From: Acetatifactor sp.
GTDB taxonomy: Bacteria; Bacillota; Clostridia; Lachnospirales; Lachnospiraceae
Direction: 5' to 3'
DNA: 64,000 bases
Assembly (NCBI GenBank): GCA_024693365.1
Contig: JAILLF010000043.1
Span: 1 to 64,000, forward strand
Positions 9,182-17,420 of the stretch are shown in pieces (within the stretch, counting starts at the first letter, position 1; the number at the start of each line of letters is the position of its first letter). The notes beneath the pieces are model-generated. The model searched no databases, was not told the DNA's origin, and saw only the letters and a program-made list of their open reading frames with translations. The position numbers were made by a program, and so were the translations under genes.

Positions 9182-10854
9182 TCAAGATCAAGCATTTGTC
9201 CGTGGCATTCGACGGACCGGAAGTCGTGAAGGACGTTTCCTTTGAGATTGGCGACGGCGAGATCCTTGGCGTGGTGGGCGAGTCTGGTTCCGGAAAATCC
9301 GTGACGGCGTTGACGCTGATGGGACTTGTCGCCGAGACGGCACGCGTCACGTCCGGGAAAATTTATTATGACGACCAGCTTCTTTTGGAGGCGGGCGTGC
9401 CGCGGAATACTGCGCTGTATCGCGAGTATCAGGGACAGAAAATGTCCATGGTATTCCAGGAACCCATGACGTCCCTAAACCCGACCATGAAGGTTGGGGC
9501 ACAGGTGGAGGAGGTTTTAATCCTTCATGACAGACAGGGCAGCAGTATTGAAACGAAAAAGGAATCCAAGGCTCCGGAAGCTAAAAAAGGCCTTGCCGGC
9601 TGGCATCAGCGCCAGAGGGAAGAGAAGGAAAGACGGAAGGCACGTGTTTTGGACGCACTCCGCGGCGTGGGTCTGCGCGACGTGGAAAGAGTCTACGATT
9701 GCTATCCCCATCAGCTCTCCGGCGGCATGCGGCAGCGCGTGATGATTGCCATGGCGGTAATCCTGCATCCGGGCCTGATCATTGCGGATGAGCCGACGAC
9801 GGCGCTGGACGTAACCGTACAGAACCAGATTATCGACCTGCTAAAAAAGATCAATCAGGAGCAGAAGAACTCCTTGCTCTTTATCACGCATGACTTAAAT
9901 CTTGCAAGGAGACTCTGTGACAGAATTCTCGTGATGCAAGACGGCTGCATTGTTGAGGAAGGGATCACGGAGGAGATTTTTAGTGATCCAAGAGGAGAAT
10001 ATACGAAGAAGCTGATCAGTGCCGTTCCGGGGCGCACGGGCAAGAAGAAATCCACCCATCAGAAGCTTAAGGAAGCCCAGAGGGAAAAGGGGGATGGCAA
10101 GAAACAGGAGCTGAAGCCCTTGGTGGAGGTGCGCGACCTTAACGTGTCTTACCGCGAGAATGCCAATTCCCTGTTTGGAAAGACGATCAAGAAGACCGTG
10201 GTACAAAATGCCACGTTTGACCTGTATGAAGGAGAGATTCTTGGACTTGTCGGGGAGAGCGGATGTGGCAAGACCACGCTTTCCAAGGCAATCCTCGGAC
10301 TGAATAAAATGGTGGAAGGGAGCATTATCCATCACTCCAACAGTCCGCAGATGGTGTTCCAGGATCCCTACAGCAGCTTAAATCCGAGCAAAACCATCGG
10401 GTGGCTCTTACAGGAGCCGCTTCGCGCACAGGGGATTTTGGATCCCTCCAAGGCAATGACGGAGAAGGACCGCGTGGCCGCCGCCTATGACATGCTTCAC
10501 AAGGTGGGGCTTAAGGATAAATACTTTACGAGAAGGCCATCCCAGCTTTCCGGCGGTCAGCGCCAGCGCATCAGCATTGGACAGGCTCTGATCACAAGAC
10601 CTGGGCTTGTCATCGCGGATGAGCCCGTATCTGCCTTGGACGTGACCATACAGGCGCAAATCCTGGACCTGATCAGGAGCCTGCAGGAAGAACTGAAAAC
10701 AGCGTTTTTATTCATTTCCCATGACATCAACGTAATCTATCAGGTGAGCGACAGAATCATGGTCATGAAGGACGGAAGGATCTTGGAGATCGGTGATACG
10801 GAGGAGATCTTCCGGAATCCAAAGGATCCCTACACAAAAGAATTACTGAGATAA
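9178..10854 (+). CDS. double ABC ATPase (DppD-DppF fusion) for peptide import
   Basis: One 558-residue chain holds both ATPase domains that are usually separate DppD and DppF proteins. The start at 9178 follows AAGGAGG. Domain 1 has Walker A GESGSGKS (34-41), the signature LSGGMRQR and Walker [11 protein letters not shown]. Domain 2 has Walker [10 protein letters not shown] (around 359), LSGGQRQR and [10 protein letters not shown]. Domain 1 has a charged insertion of roughly 40 residues after the Q-loop, rich in Lys, Glu and Arg (around 120-160). A Lys-rich linker joins the two domains. The C-terminus stops right after PYTKELLR, so the usual oligopeptide C-terminal extension with its cysteine cluster is missing. 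Four-gene operon with the lipoprotein and two permeases. Confidence 0.93.
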   Translation: MIKIKHLSVAFDGPEVVKDVSFEIGDGEILGVVGESGSGKSVTALTLMGLVAETARVTSGKIYYDDQLLLEAGVPRNTALYREYQGQKMSMVFQEPMTSLNPTMKVGAQVEEVLILHDRQGSSIETKKESKAPEAKKGLAGWHQRQREEKERRKARVLDALRGVGLRDVERVYDCYPHQLSGGMRQRVMIAMAVILHPGLIIADEPTTALDVTVQNQIIDLLKKINQEQKNSLLFITHDLNLARRLCDRILVMQDGCIVEEGITEEIFSDPRGEYTKKLISAVPGRTGKKKSTHQKLKEAQREKGDGKKQELKPLVEVRDLNVSYRENANSLFGKTIKKTVVQNATFDLYEGEILGLVGESGCGKTTLSKAILGLNKMVEGSIIHHSNSPQMVFQDPYSSLNPSKTIGWLLQEPLRAQGILDPSKAMTEKDRVAAAYDMLHKVGLKDKYFTRRPSQLSGGQRQRISIGQALITRPGLVIADEPVSALDVTIQAQILDLIRSLQEELKTAFLFISHDINVIYQVSDRIMVMKDGRILEIGDTEEIFRNPKDPYTKELLR

Positions 10855-10870
10855 GAAATACGATAATGGA

Positions 10871-10902
10871 AAGGGACTGACCCAAAGGCCAGTCTCTTTT
10901 TG
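10871..10902 (+). terminator. intrinsic terminator of the peptide ABC operon
   Basis: A ten-base stem with arms at 10872-10881 and 10888-10897, a short CAAAG-type loop and a T-run to 10901, starting 17 bases after the ATPase stop. Confidence 0.85.
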
Positions 10903-10950
10903 CATGTGTAATGCGGCAAAAATTATCGTACCACGATAAATTATTATTGA

Positions 10951-12008
10951 CAAAAGAGATTCGACGACAACAATACCATACGCTTTGACGGGACAGACCT
11001 GAACAGCCTGAAAAAACACGTTGTGATCCTTGGGATTCCGGTGGGAATTCTGGCGGCAGTTATTCTAATGTCATTTGGGATTTGGGGAACGAGTTCGGGC
11101 ATAAAGGATTATCAGATCGCAATAGGGTGGGCAGCTTATATGCGCTTCCCGTGTGGGGGCTGTTTTTCTTGAAATATTTGGTAAAATGGGGCAATTGCCG
11201 TAATTATCTTGCCAAGCTAAAAATGCGGAAGATGCAGATTCCGGAAAGAAAAGAGGACTTTCATTGCAATCTGACTGAACTGGTAACGGAGGATACAAGG
11301 GAGCTTGAACGCGAGAACGGCACTGCAATTTGGAAAGTTGCAATTTCAGTTGTGCCGGCGGTTTGCTTTTTGGCATGGGGAGCCTATTTGACGTTAGAGT
11401 ATTCCGCAGAAGTGATCCCGTTTACCATTCCGGTCTTTCTTTTTTGGGCCTTTGTAATCCTTCAAACAGTTCTGCATTGCTCCGAAAGAAAGTATAAGGA
11501 CGAAACCAATCCTGATCCAACAAGAAAACCAAGGGCATCTTTCTTTTCGTTTTTGGCGTTTGTCTTGTTTTTTGCAATAGCGTCAGCATGCTGGATGGGC
11601 ATGGTCCAATCCATGGCGAATTACGTGGATCGCAGCGTTAAGGACAGAGACGTTAGTTTTCTTTCCGGAATAAATACGGCTGCGTTATGTTCGCTTCATG
11701 ATTTGAACGATGATTCCATGGAAAAGTTTACCATTGTTATTGAGAAAGACAGATTGCGGATTGAGGGCTCAGACAAGGATTTAACGGAAGAGGAAGCGCG
11801 CGACTTCATCGAGACGTTTATGGCGTTGACGGATGACGTAGCCGGCAGTTTGGAAACGGTCAATGAAGAATTGGACAGCAGGGCATACGGAACGCTGGAG
11901 AAGCTTGAGATTATCGTAGACGTGCAGGCAGGAAGCACGAAGTTGGTGGCGACGCCCAAAAAGAAGGGCGTGGAGCCTCTGGTAATCTCGAGTGGAGCGG
12001 AATCATAA
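10951..12008 (+). pseudogene. frameshifted, 5'-truncated gene for a multi-pass membrane protein
   Basis: From 10951 one frame reads RFDDNNTIRFDGTDLNSLKK followed by a hydrophobic segment and then IAIGWAAYMRFP before hitting a stop. A second frame takes over with YALPVWGLFFLKYLVKWGNC and continues to 12008. Removing the repeated AT near 11139-11143 (TATATG) fuses both into one reading, so a two-base duplication is the likely cause. No start codon with a ribosome binding site is seen for the first part, so the 5' end also looks lost. The 3' part has three hydrophobic segments and a soluble tail with acidic character. The family is not recognised. It lies between two good terminators, so it formed its own unit. 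An alternative is an intact gene with sequencing errors. Confidence 0.6.
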
Positions 12009-12010
12009 GA

Positions 12011-12044
12011 GGGAGACTGGCAAGTGCATTGCCAGTCTTTTTTT
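12011..12044 (+). terminator. intrinsic terminator
   Basis: GACTGGCAA at 12015-12023 pairs perfectly with TTGCCAGTC at 12029-12037, followed by seven T residues, immediately after the stop at 12008. Confidence 0.9.
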
Positions 12045-12086
12045 GCATATACATGAAAGTGATTGGAAATATGACGGAGAACGCGT

Positions 12087-14744
12087 GTGGGAGTGCAAGG
12101 ACTGTCGGAGGCAGAAGCGGCGAGAAGATTGGCAAGAGACGGAAGAAATGAACTTCGAAGGCTCAAAGGAAAGAGCCTTATTCATAGATTTTTGGAGCAA
12201 CTTAAGGATCCGCTGATCTACGTGCTAATGGTGGCGGCGTTTGTTTCAATCGTGTTGGGGGAATACAGTGATGCAGGGATCATTGCCGCGGTCGTCCTTC
12301 TAAATGCATGCGTGGGCTTGGTGCAGGAAGGCAAAGCAAGGAAGGCGCTGGAGGCAATGGAAGACTTGCAAAGTCCTGCGGCGACGGTGCTCCGGGACGG
12401 AAAGGAAAAGCGAATCCCGGCGGCCCATGTTGTTTTGGGAGACATTATCTGCATGGAGGCAGGAGATCGGGTACCGGCAGACGTAAAGCTGACCGAAGCT
12501 GCAGAGCTCATGACCGAAGAATCCGCGCTCACGGGGGAGTCCCTGCCGGTTGCAAAGCACGCCGTGAAAAAAACGGGGGATTTGGAGAATGGCGACCGTA
12601 CGCCGGAGCACGGGGAAATGGCTTACGCTTCAACCATGGTGGTCAGCGGTAAAGGGCGGGGCGTGGTCACGGCTGTCGGCATGCAGACGGAACTTGGCAA
12701 GATCGCAGACATGATAGGGCAGGAACAAGAAGAGCCGACGCCTCTGCAAAAGCGTCTGGGAGAGTTGGGATTCGTGCTGAGCCTGTCATCGTTGCTGCTG
12801 TGCGCGGTCTTATTTGGAATTGCGGTATTGCAAAAGAGAGACGTGTTCCAGATGCTCCTTACGGCAATTTCCCTGGCGGTTGCCGCCGTGCCCGAGGGCC
12901 TGCCGGCCGTGGTAACGATCTGCCTTGCGTTGTCGGTTACGCGTCTTGCCAAGGCGGGATCGATCGTTCGAAGGCTCCCCAGCGTGGAAACCCTGGGTGC
13001 GGTAAACGTCGTATGCTCTGATAAGACGGGAACGCTTACGCAAAACCAGATGCATGCCCAGATGGGATTTTGGGATCAAAGATTGTGGGGCCTTTCGGGT
13101 GAGGGCAAGATCACGCAAGGCGGAAAGAGGCAAAACCTTGCCGTGCCGCCCAAGGAATTTTTACAAGGCTTTACGCTATGCAATAATGCAATTTTGGAAA
13201 CGCAAATCGGCGATCCCACGGAACTGGCGCTCTTGGAACTGGGAAGGCAATTCGGGATGGAGCGGGAGGAATTGGAGTGCCATTCTCCCAGAATCAAGGA
13301 AATTCCCTTTTCCTCAGAAGCAAAAAAGATGACAACTTATCATATGTCCGGAAGCAGACAGATCGGATATTGTAAAGGGGCGCCTGACGTGATCCTGAGA
13401 GATTGCCGTGAGATTCTGTTTGGCGGAAGAAGAGAAGTGATGACGCCGCAAATGAGAACGGAGATCCAAAAGGGAGCGGAGGATTTGTCCCGCATGGCCT
13501 ATCGCACGCTGGCCATTGCCATGAATGAAGGAAGCTTGAAAAATGACTGGCAGGGGAGGAGTGCGGATGCCAAGAAGGGAAAAACGGGAGCGGAGACATG
13601 GACGTTTCTAGGGCTGATTGCCCTTGGGGATCCGCCCCGTCCGGAAGCAAAAGGGGCCGTGCGGGAATTGCGGGATGCCGGCGTGGAAACCGTGATGATC
13701 ACGGGAGACCATGTGGCGACCGCACTTGCCATCGGAAAGGAACTGGCGATCGCAAAGCATGCGGAGCAGTGCATGACGGGGGAGGAACTGGAACGCCTGT
13801 CGGAAGGAGAGCTAAATGATGAGATGGAACGAAGTCGGATACGCATCTTTGCAAGGGTGACGCCGGCACAAAAGAGGAAGATTGTAAAGGCGTTGCAGGG
13901 GCAGGGGAAGATTGTCGCCATGACGGGGGATGGCGTAAACGATGCTCCCTCGCTAAAGGCAGCTGACGTTGGGATTGCCATGGGTAAGAATGGCACGGAC
14001 GTGGCGAAGGAGGCCGCGGACATTGTGCTGACGGATGATAATATCGCAACCATTGAGCGTGCGGTGGAAGAGGGCAGGGGCGTGTATGAAAACATCCGGA
14101 AGACGGTGATCTTTCTCCTTTCTTCTAACTTTGGGGAACTCCTTACCATGTTTGCCGCAGTGGTTTTTGGATTTGCCTCACCGCTTAAGAGCAGTCACGT
14201 CCTTTGGATCAATCTGATCACGGATTCCCTGCCGGCTCTGGCACTTGGCGTAGATCAAAATGACGGAAAGGCACTGATGCGATGTTCCCCAAGAAAGGCG
14301 GGGGAGAGTCTGTTTTCCAGAGGCGGATGGGGATGTACCTGCTTCTACGGAATTTTGATTGCAGGGATCAGTTTGGCTGCATTTGCACTGCCTGAGCTCG
14401 GGCAGGCGGGGGAGCCCTTGCTTGCGAGAAGGCAAACTTATGCATTTACGGTATTGGGAATGAGCCAGCTTTTTCATGCCATTGGCATGCGGGACGTAAA
14501 CCGTTCCGTCTTTTGCATGCGTCCGGTTTGGAATAAGGTCATGCTCCTTGCGATTGTCATTGGTTTCGCCCTACAGCTTGCAGTCACGGAGTTGCCATTT
14601 CTGGTCAAGGCCTTTGGAACGGTGTCGTTAAGCTTTGGCGAGTGGGGGATTTTGTGCGGTTTGGCAGCCATGCCGCTGATCGCACATGAGGTGATTGCAG
14701 TGCTCTGCCGGAAGGATTCTCGTCAAGAGATTGGCTCAGAATAG
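12087..14744 (+). CDS. P-type Ca2+-transporting ATPase (P2A, SERCA/PMR1-like)
   Basis: ATP-driven cation pump of the plasma membrane, 885 residues. Motifs in order: actuator loop TGES, M4 segment AVPEGLP, phosphorylation site DKTGTLT with Asp312, MVTGDH-type hinge (VMITGDHVATA), GDGVNDAPSLKAADVGIAMG, and M6 segment NLITDSLPALALG. The Glu in M4 together with Asn and Asp in M6 match the Ca2+ ligands of P2A pumps. The only in-frame start is GTG at 12087, with GGAGA 7 bases upstream; the N-terminus is shorter than usual. An ATG at 12071 in another frame would join smoothly if one G of the GGG run near 12088-12091 were absent, so a frameshift at the start is possible. Monocistronic, ending at a strong terminator. 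Confidence 0.9.
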   Translation: MGVQGLSEAEAARRLARDGRNELRRLKGKSLIHRFLEQLKDPLIYVLMVAAFVSIVLGEYSDAGIIAAVVLLNACVGLVQEGKARKALEAMEDLQSPAATVLRDGKEKRIPAAHVVLGDIICMEAGDRVPADVKLTEAAELMTEESALTGESLPVAKHAVKKTGDLENGDRTPEHGEMAYASTMVVSGKGRGVVTAVGMQTELGKIADMIGQEQEEPTPLQKRLGELGFVLSLSSLLLCAVLFGIAVLQKRDVFQMLLTAISLAVAAVPEGLPAVVTICLALSVTRLAKAGSIVRRLPSVETLGAVNVVCSDKTGTLTQNQMHAQMGFWDQRLWGLSGEGKITQGGKRQNLAVPPKEFLQGFTLCNNAILETQIGDPTELALLELGRQFGMEREELECHSPRIKEIPFSSEAKKMTTYHMSGSRQIGYCKGAPDVILRDCREILFGGRREVMTPQMRTEIQKGAEDLSRMAYRTLAIAMNEGSLKNDWQGRSADAKKGKTGAETWTFLGLIALGDPPRPEAKGAVRELRDAGVETVMITGDHVATALAIGKELAIAKHAEQCMTGEELERLSEGELNDEMERSRIRIFARVTPAQKRKIVKALQGQGKIVAMTGDGVNDAPSLKAADVGIAMGKNGTDVAKEAADIVLTDDNIATIERAVEEGRGVYENIRKTVIFLLSSNFGELLTMFAAVVFGFASPLKSSHVLWINLITDSLPALALGVDQNDGKALMRCSPRKAGESLFSRGGWGCTCFYGILIAGISLAAFALPELGQAGEPLLARRQTYAFTVLGMSQLFHAIGMRDVNRSVFCMRPVWNKVMLLAIVIGFALQLAVTELPFLVKAFGTVSLSFGEWGILCGLAAMPLIAHEVIAVLCRKDSRQEIGSE

Positions 14745-14776
14745 AAGATTATTGAGATAAATATCACGTCAATAAT

Positions 14777-14817
14777 AAAAAGGCCAAAACGTTTCCATAC
14801 GCGTTTTTGGCCTTTTT
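14777..14817. terminator. bidirectional terminator between convergent genes
   Basis: An A-run plus GGCCAAAACG (arm 14777-14791) pairs with CGTTTTTGGCC plus a T-run (14802-14817). It serves the Ca2+ ATPase on the + strand and the XRE gene on the - strand, whose stop codon touches it. Confidence 0.85.
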
Positions 14818-15154
14818 ACTTATTTTCAGTCAGGTAATTGATGAATGCGTTCAACGCGATCTTCACTTCGGGAGTGAGTTTGCGGATCTTTGTGATCAAT
14901 TCCTTTTCGCCCATGGTAAAGTCGAGTTGCAATTCTTCCACGGGCTTCTCATTGCCAATCAGAAAGTCAACGGTAACGCCGAAAAAGTCAGCAAATTGTT
15001 TTAAGGTTTTGATGTCAGGTTCAGCATGACCACGCTCATACTTGTAAATCGTCTGTTGACTGAGATGAAACTCATCAGCCAAGGCTTGTTGCGTTAAACC
15101 TGCATTCTTGCGAAGCATCAACAGATTTTTCAAGGTAACGTCCTCACTTTTCAT
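14816..15154 (-). CDS. small XRE-family transcriptional regulator
   Basis: A 112-residue DNA-binding protein. Residues ~8-65 are a Cro/C1 helix-turn-helix: LKNLLMLRKNAGLTQQALAD, then HLSQQTIYKYERGHAEPDI and LKQFADFFGVTVDFLIG. A short C-terminal helix region follows, as in many small chromosomal XRE regulators. The ATG is preceded on the - strand by AAAGG. An imperfect dyad upstream (15190-15221) could be its own operator. It is convergent with the Ca2+ ATPase and downstream of uxuB on the same strand, but a control link to either is not shown. Confidence 0.85.
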   Translation of the reverse strand: MKSEDVTLKNLLMLRKNAGLTQQALADEFHLSQQTIYKYERGHAEPDIKTLKQFADFFGVTVDFLIGNEKPVEELQLDFTMGEKELITKIRKLTPEVKIALNAFINYLTENK

Positions 15155-15189
15155 GAAAGGTTACCTATATTGTAATGCTACCGCCCAAA

Positions 15190-15221
15190 ATTTGATAAAA
15201 CTAAATCAGATTTTGTCAAAT
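15190..15221. promoter_or_regulatory. imperfect dyad upstream of the XRE gene, candidate operator
   Basis: ATTTGATAAAA (15190-15200) and TTTTGTCAAAT (15211-15221) are inverted copies with one mismatch. On the - strand the second arm contains TTGACA, a -35-like hexamer, but no good -10 follows at standard spacing. XRE autoregulation is the likely use. Confidence 0.4.
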
Positions 15222-15245
15222 AATACCAAAAGTAGTAAAATGAAA

Positions 15246-16862
15246 CTACGCAAGATAGGATCTTAAGGTTTTTTCAACGGCGCCCTTTCCTGAGGAGAGC
15301 TCAGCGAAGTATTTCTTTACGAGGTCTGCCATACCCAGCTTGATCAGGTCAACGCCGAAGATTTTCTCATTGCGGAGAAGCTCGTCAAGACCGGAGAGGT
15401 CTTTTTCCTTTTCGCTAAGCTCGAATCCTGCAACGTAAGGAGTGGCAACGTCAAGCAGGGGATCGGGGCTAAGCGTAAAGGCATTTCCCTGATCATCCAC
15501 GGCCATAAGGTAACGAAGCCAGCCGGCAAATACCAAGGGGATGAACTTTAAATCGCTTACGTTAAGGTCAGCCCTTTTTTGATATGCCTTTACGGTCTCA
15601 CCAAAGCGGATTGCAAGCTTTTGGGAGGTGTCCGTTGCAATTCTCTGAGGCGTGTCAGGCATGAACGGGTTGGGGATTCTGACGTTTACGACCGCGTCAA
15701 TGAAGTCCTTGGGAGCAATGATTCCCGGATCAACGACAACGGGAAGGCCTTCTACGTAGCCAATGGTTTCCACAAATTTCTTTAGCAGGGGATTCTTCAT
15801 CTCATCAGCAATCAAAGTATATCCGAGAAGGCATCCGTAAATGGCAAGCGTGGTATGTAAAGGATTTAAGCAGGTGCAAACCTTCATTTTTTCCACCTTG
15901 TCAACGGTCTCGCGATCCGTAAAGATGATGCCTCCTTTATCGATGGGAGGCTTTCCGTTCGGAAAGACGTCCTCGATCACAAGATATTCGCATTCCTCAG
16001 CGTTGACAAAGGGAGCGATGTAGGTGTTTTTGGAGGTGATGACGGGCTCTAATTCTTCCATGCCGTCGTCTAAGAGCATTTTTTCTACCTTTGCATCCGG
16101 TCTGGGGGTGATCTTGTCGATCATGCTCCAAGGGAAGGAAACCTTGGTTTTGTCATTGACGTAAGCAAGGAATTCTTTGTCGGCAAGTCCTTTTTCCGTC
16201 CATTTTTCCGCAAAGGCATTTACGGCAGCATAAAGCTTATCGCCATTGTGGGAGCAATTGTCCATGCTGACCATGGCGATGGGAAGTTTTCCAGCCTGAA
16301 ATCTTGCGTAAAGCAGGGATACGACTTTTCCAAGGTAGCTGCAAGGCTTCGCAGGGCCGTTCTCATAATCCTGCGCAACGCTGGGGAGTAATTCGCCCTT
16401 GCCGTTTACAAGGCTGTAGCCTTTTTCGGTGATCGTGAAGCTTGCCATCTGCAGGCTGGGATTCCGGAAGATTTCCTTCAGTCTGCCATATTCGGTTTCA
16501 TTCTCGGAATCGAGGATCAAGGACTCCATGATGGATCCCACCACGGTCTTTTCAACGGTTCCGGCCGCCTTTAGCGTAGCCAGGAGGCTTAGGTTGTCGT
16601 GGGGTCTGTTGCTTTTTTCGATGATTTCGTAATCATATCCTTCTGCGGCAATCAGGCCAACGTCGGTGACTCCCTGATTCAGGAGGTTTTGCATTACGTT
16701 CGCCTGGAATGCCCTAAAGATGTTGCCTGCGCCGAAGTGGATCCACGTGGGTCTCTCCTGCGTGTTTTTCTTTACTTTCTCATAATCAAACTCGGGCAAC
16801 TGGTATCCCTTTGCAAGATACTCGGCTTTCCCTTCCCTAATTCCTTCTAACGTTAATTTCAT
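15246..16862 (-). CDS. uxuB: D-fructuronate (mannonate) oxidoreductase, mannitol dehydrogenase family
   Basis: NAD-dependent long-chain dehydrogenase, 538 residues. It interconverts D-fructuronate and D-mannonate in hexuronate breakdown. The N-terminal half opens with WIHFGAGNIFRAFQAN, the nucleotide-binding region of the family. SMDNCSHNG, the FPWSMIDKITPRP segment and the CLNPLHTTLAIYGCLLGY helix with the active-site Lys/His region are family signatures. Tagaturonate reductase (UxaB) belongs to the same family. I prefer UxuB because the gene upstream on the same strand is mannonate dehydratase, which uses its product. About 530 bases with three large palindromes separate the two genes, so uxuB may be expressed from a processed transcript or its own promoter. 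No clear promoter is seen. Confidence 0.85.
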   Translation of the reverse strand: MKLTLEGIREGKAEYLAKGYQLPEFDYEKVKKNTQERPTWIHFGAGNIFRAFQANVMQNLLNQGVTDVGLIAAEGYDYEIIEKSNRPHDNLSLLATLKAAGTVEKTVVGSIMESLILDSENETEYGRLKEIFRNPSLQMASFTITEKGYSLVNGKGELLPSVAQDYENGPAKPCSYLGKVVSLLYARFQAGKLPIAMVSMDNCSHNGDKLYAAVNAFAEKWTEKGLADKEFLAYVNDKTKVSFPWSMIDKITPRPDAKVEKMLLDDGMEELEPVITSKNTYIAPFVNAEECEYLVIEDVFPNGKPPIDKGGIIFTDRETVDKVEKMKVCTCLNPLHTTLAIYGCLLGYTLIADEMKNPLLKKFVETIGYVEGLPVVVDPGIIAPKDFIDAVVNVRIPNPFMPDTPQRIATDTSQKLAIRFGETVKAYQKRADLNVSDLKFIPLVFAGWLRYLMAVDDQGNAFTLSPDPLLDVATPYVAGFELSEKEKDLSGLDELLRNEKIFGVDLIKLGMADLVKKYFAELSSGKGAVEKTLRSYLA

Positions 16863-16915
16863 TTCATCACTCTTTCTGCCAGGATCCTGGCCATGGTTAT
16901 GGTATCATGGATTTC

Positions 16916-17099
16916 GGCTGGGCGTCATGGCCCGCCGCGCAAGACACGCTTCGTTTTCTACTCGGGCCGCGCGCCTTATTTGTCGCCATTCGCCCTATCC
17001 GCCCGCAAGCGGGCACGGGCTCGGTGGCGACGGCTAAGCGCAGCCCTCGTAACGAAAGCCTCGCTATTGTCTTCGCGCGGCGGGCCATGACGCCCAGCC
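16916..17099. repeat. large GC-rich palindromic element 1 (possible structured RNA or MITE-like repeat)
   Basis: Outer arms 16916-16940 and 17075-17099 are a perfect 25-base inverted repeat. Inside are further nested stems: AAGACA/TGTCTT, TTCGTT/AACGAA, GTCGCCA (16982-16988) with TGGCGAC (17025-17031), and an apical GCCCG/CGGGC hairpin at 17001-17014. The segment is much more GC-rich than its surroundings. Open frames that cross it on both strands are by-products of the symmetry. The 12-mer GCAAGACACGCT (16939-16950) recurs inverted in element 3. No family is recognised. Confidence 0.75.
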
Positions 17100-17115
17100 A
17101 AAGTCCGTGCTGGGG

Positions 17116-17212
17116 TTCGCGTGGGGCTGGATTTGATGTTTGGGGGAGGGGGGCGACTACCGCCGCAACCCGACTACCAAACCATTAAGCACCAAATCCA
17201 ACCCCACGCGAA
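17116..17212. repeat. large palindromic element 2
   Basis: Arms 17116-17135 and 17193-17212 form a 20-base inverted repeat with one mismatch, starting TTCGCGTGGGG. Inner stems are GTTTGG (17138-17143) with CCAAAC (17177-17182) and GGCG/CGCC at 17152-17164. On the + strand it is followed by AT-rich sequence with a seven-T run (17228-17234), so read in that direction it resembles a terminator, although no + strand gene precedes it. Confidence 0.7.
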
Positions 17213-17244
17213 ATTATATTTATATAATTTTTTTATATTACTAA

Positions 17245-17420
17245 GCAATCTGCAAGTCCCATTCCATAAAGAGATATTGTGACGTGGAGATTACGTAAAC
17301 GGGTTGGAACATGCCGGTGAGTCAGCACAGACGATAGCGTGTCTTGCGGACTCGCCGGCATGCGCCAACCGTGACTAAGGTTAGTCCCCGACAAACTTAC
17401 TTATGGGACTTGCAGATTGC
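17245..17420. repeat. 18-base inverted repeat; one copy is the 3' end of uxuA
   Basis: GCAATCTGCAAGTCCCAT at 17245-17262 is repeated in inverted orientation at 17403-17420, where it encodes the last sense codons of uxuA (AICKSH). The 140 bases between contain the uxuA stop and palindrome 3. In the uxuA mRNA the coding end could therefore pair with the 3' untranslated region. Confidence 0.7.
17302..17370. repeat. large palindromic element 3, in the uxuA 3' untranslated region
   Basis: GGTTGG (17302-17307) pairs with CCAACC (17365-17370). After a 2x2 internal loop, CATGCCGGTGAGTC (17310-17323) pairs with GACTCGCCGGCATG (17349-17362) with one G-T. An inner GCA-AGAC/GTCT-TGC stem leaves an eight-base loop. 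AGCGTGTCTTGC at 17336-17347 is the reverse complement of a 12-mer in element 1, which links the two elements as relatives. There is no T-run on the uxuA strand. Confidence 0.75.

Noticed and set aside
16893..17188. Open frames of 60-90 codons on both strands in the uxuA-uxuB gap
   Set aside because: They cross a GC-rich perfect inverted repeat, so stop-free reading in several frames follows from base composition. No ribosome binding site and no family resemblance.
17228..17234. Terminator for uxuA at the seven-T run next to palindrome 2
   Set aside because: The T-run is on the + strand, whereas uxuA is read from the - strand, where it appears as A residues.
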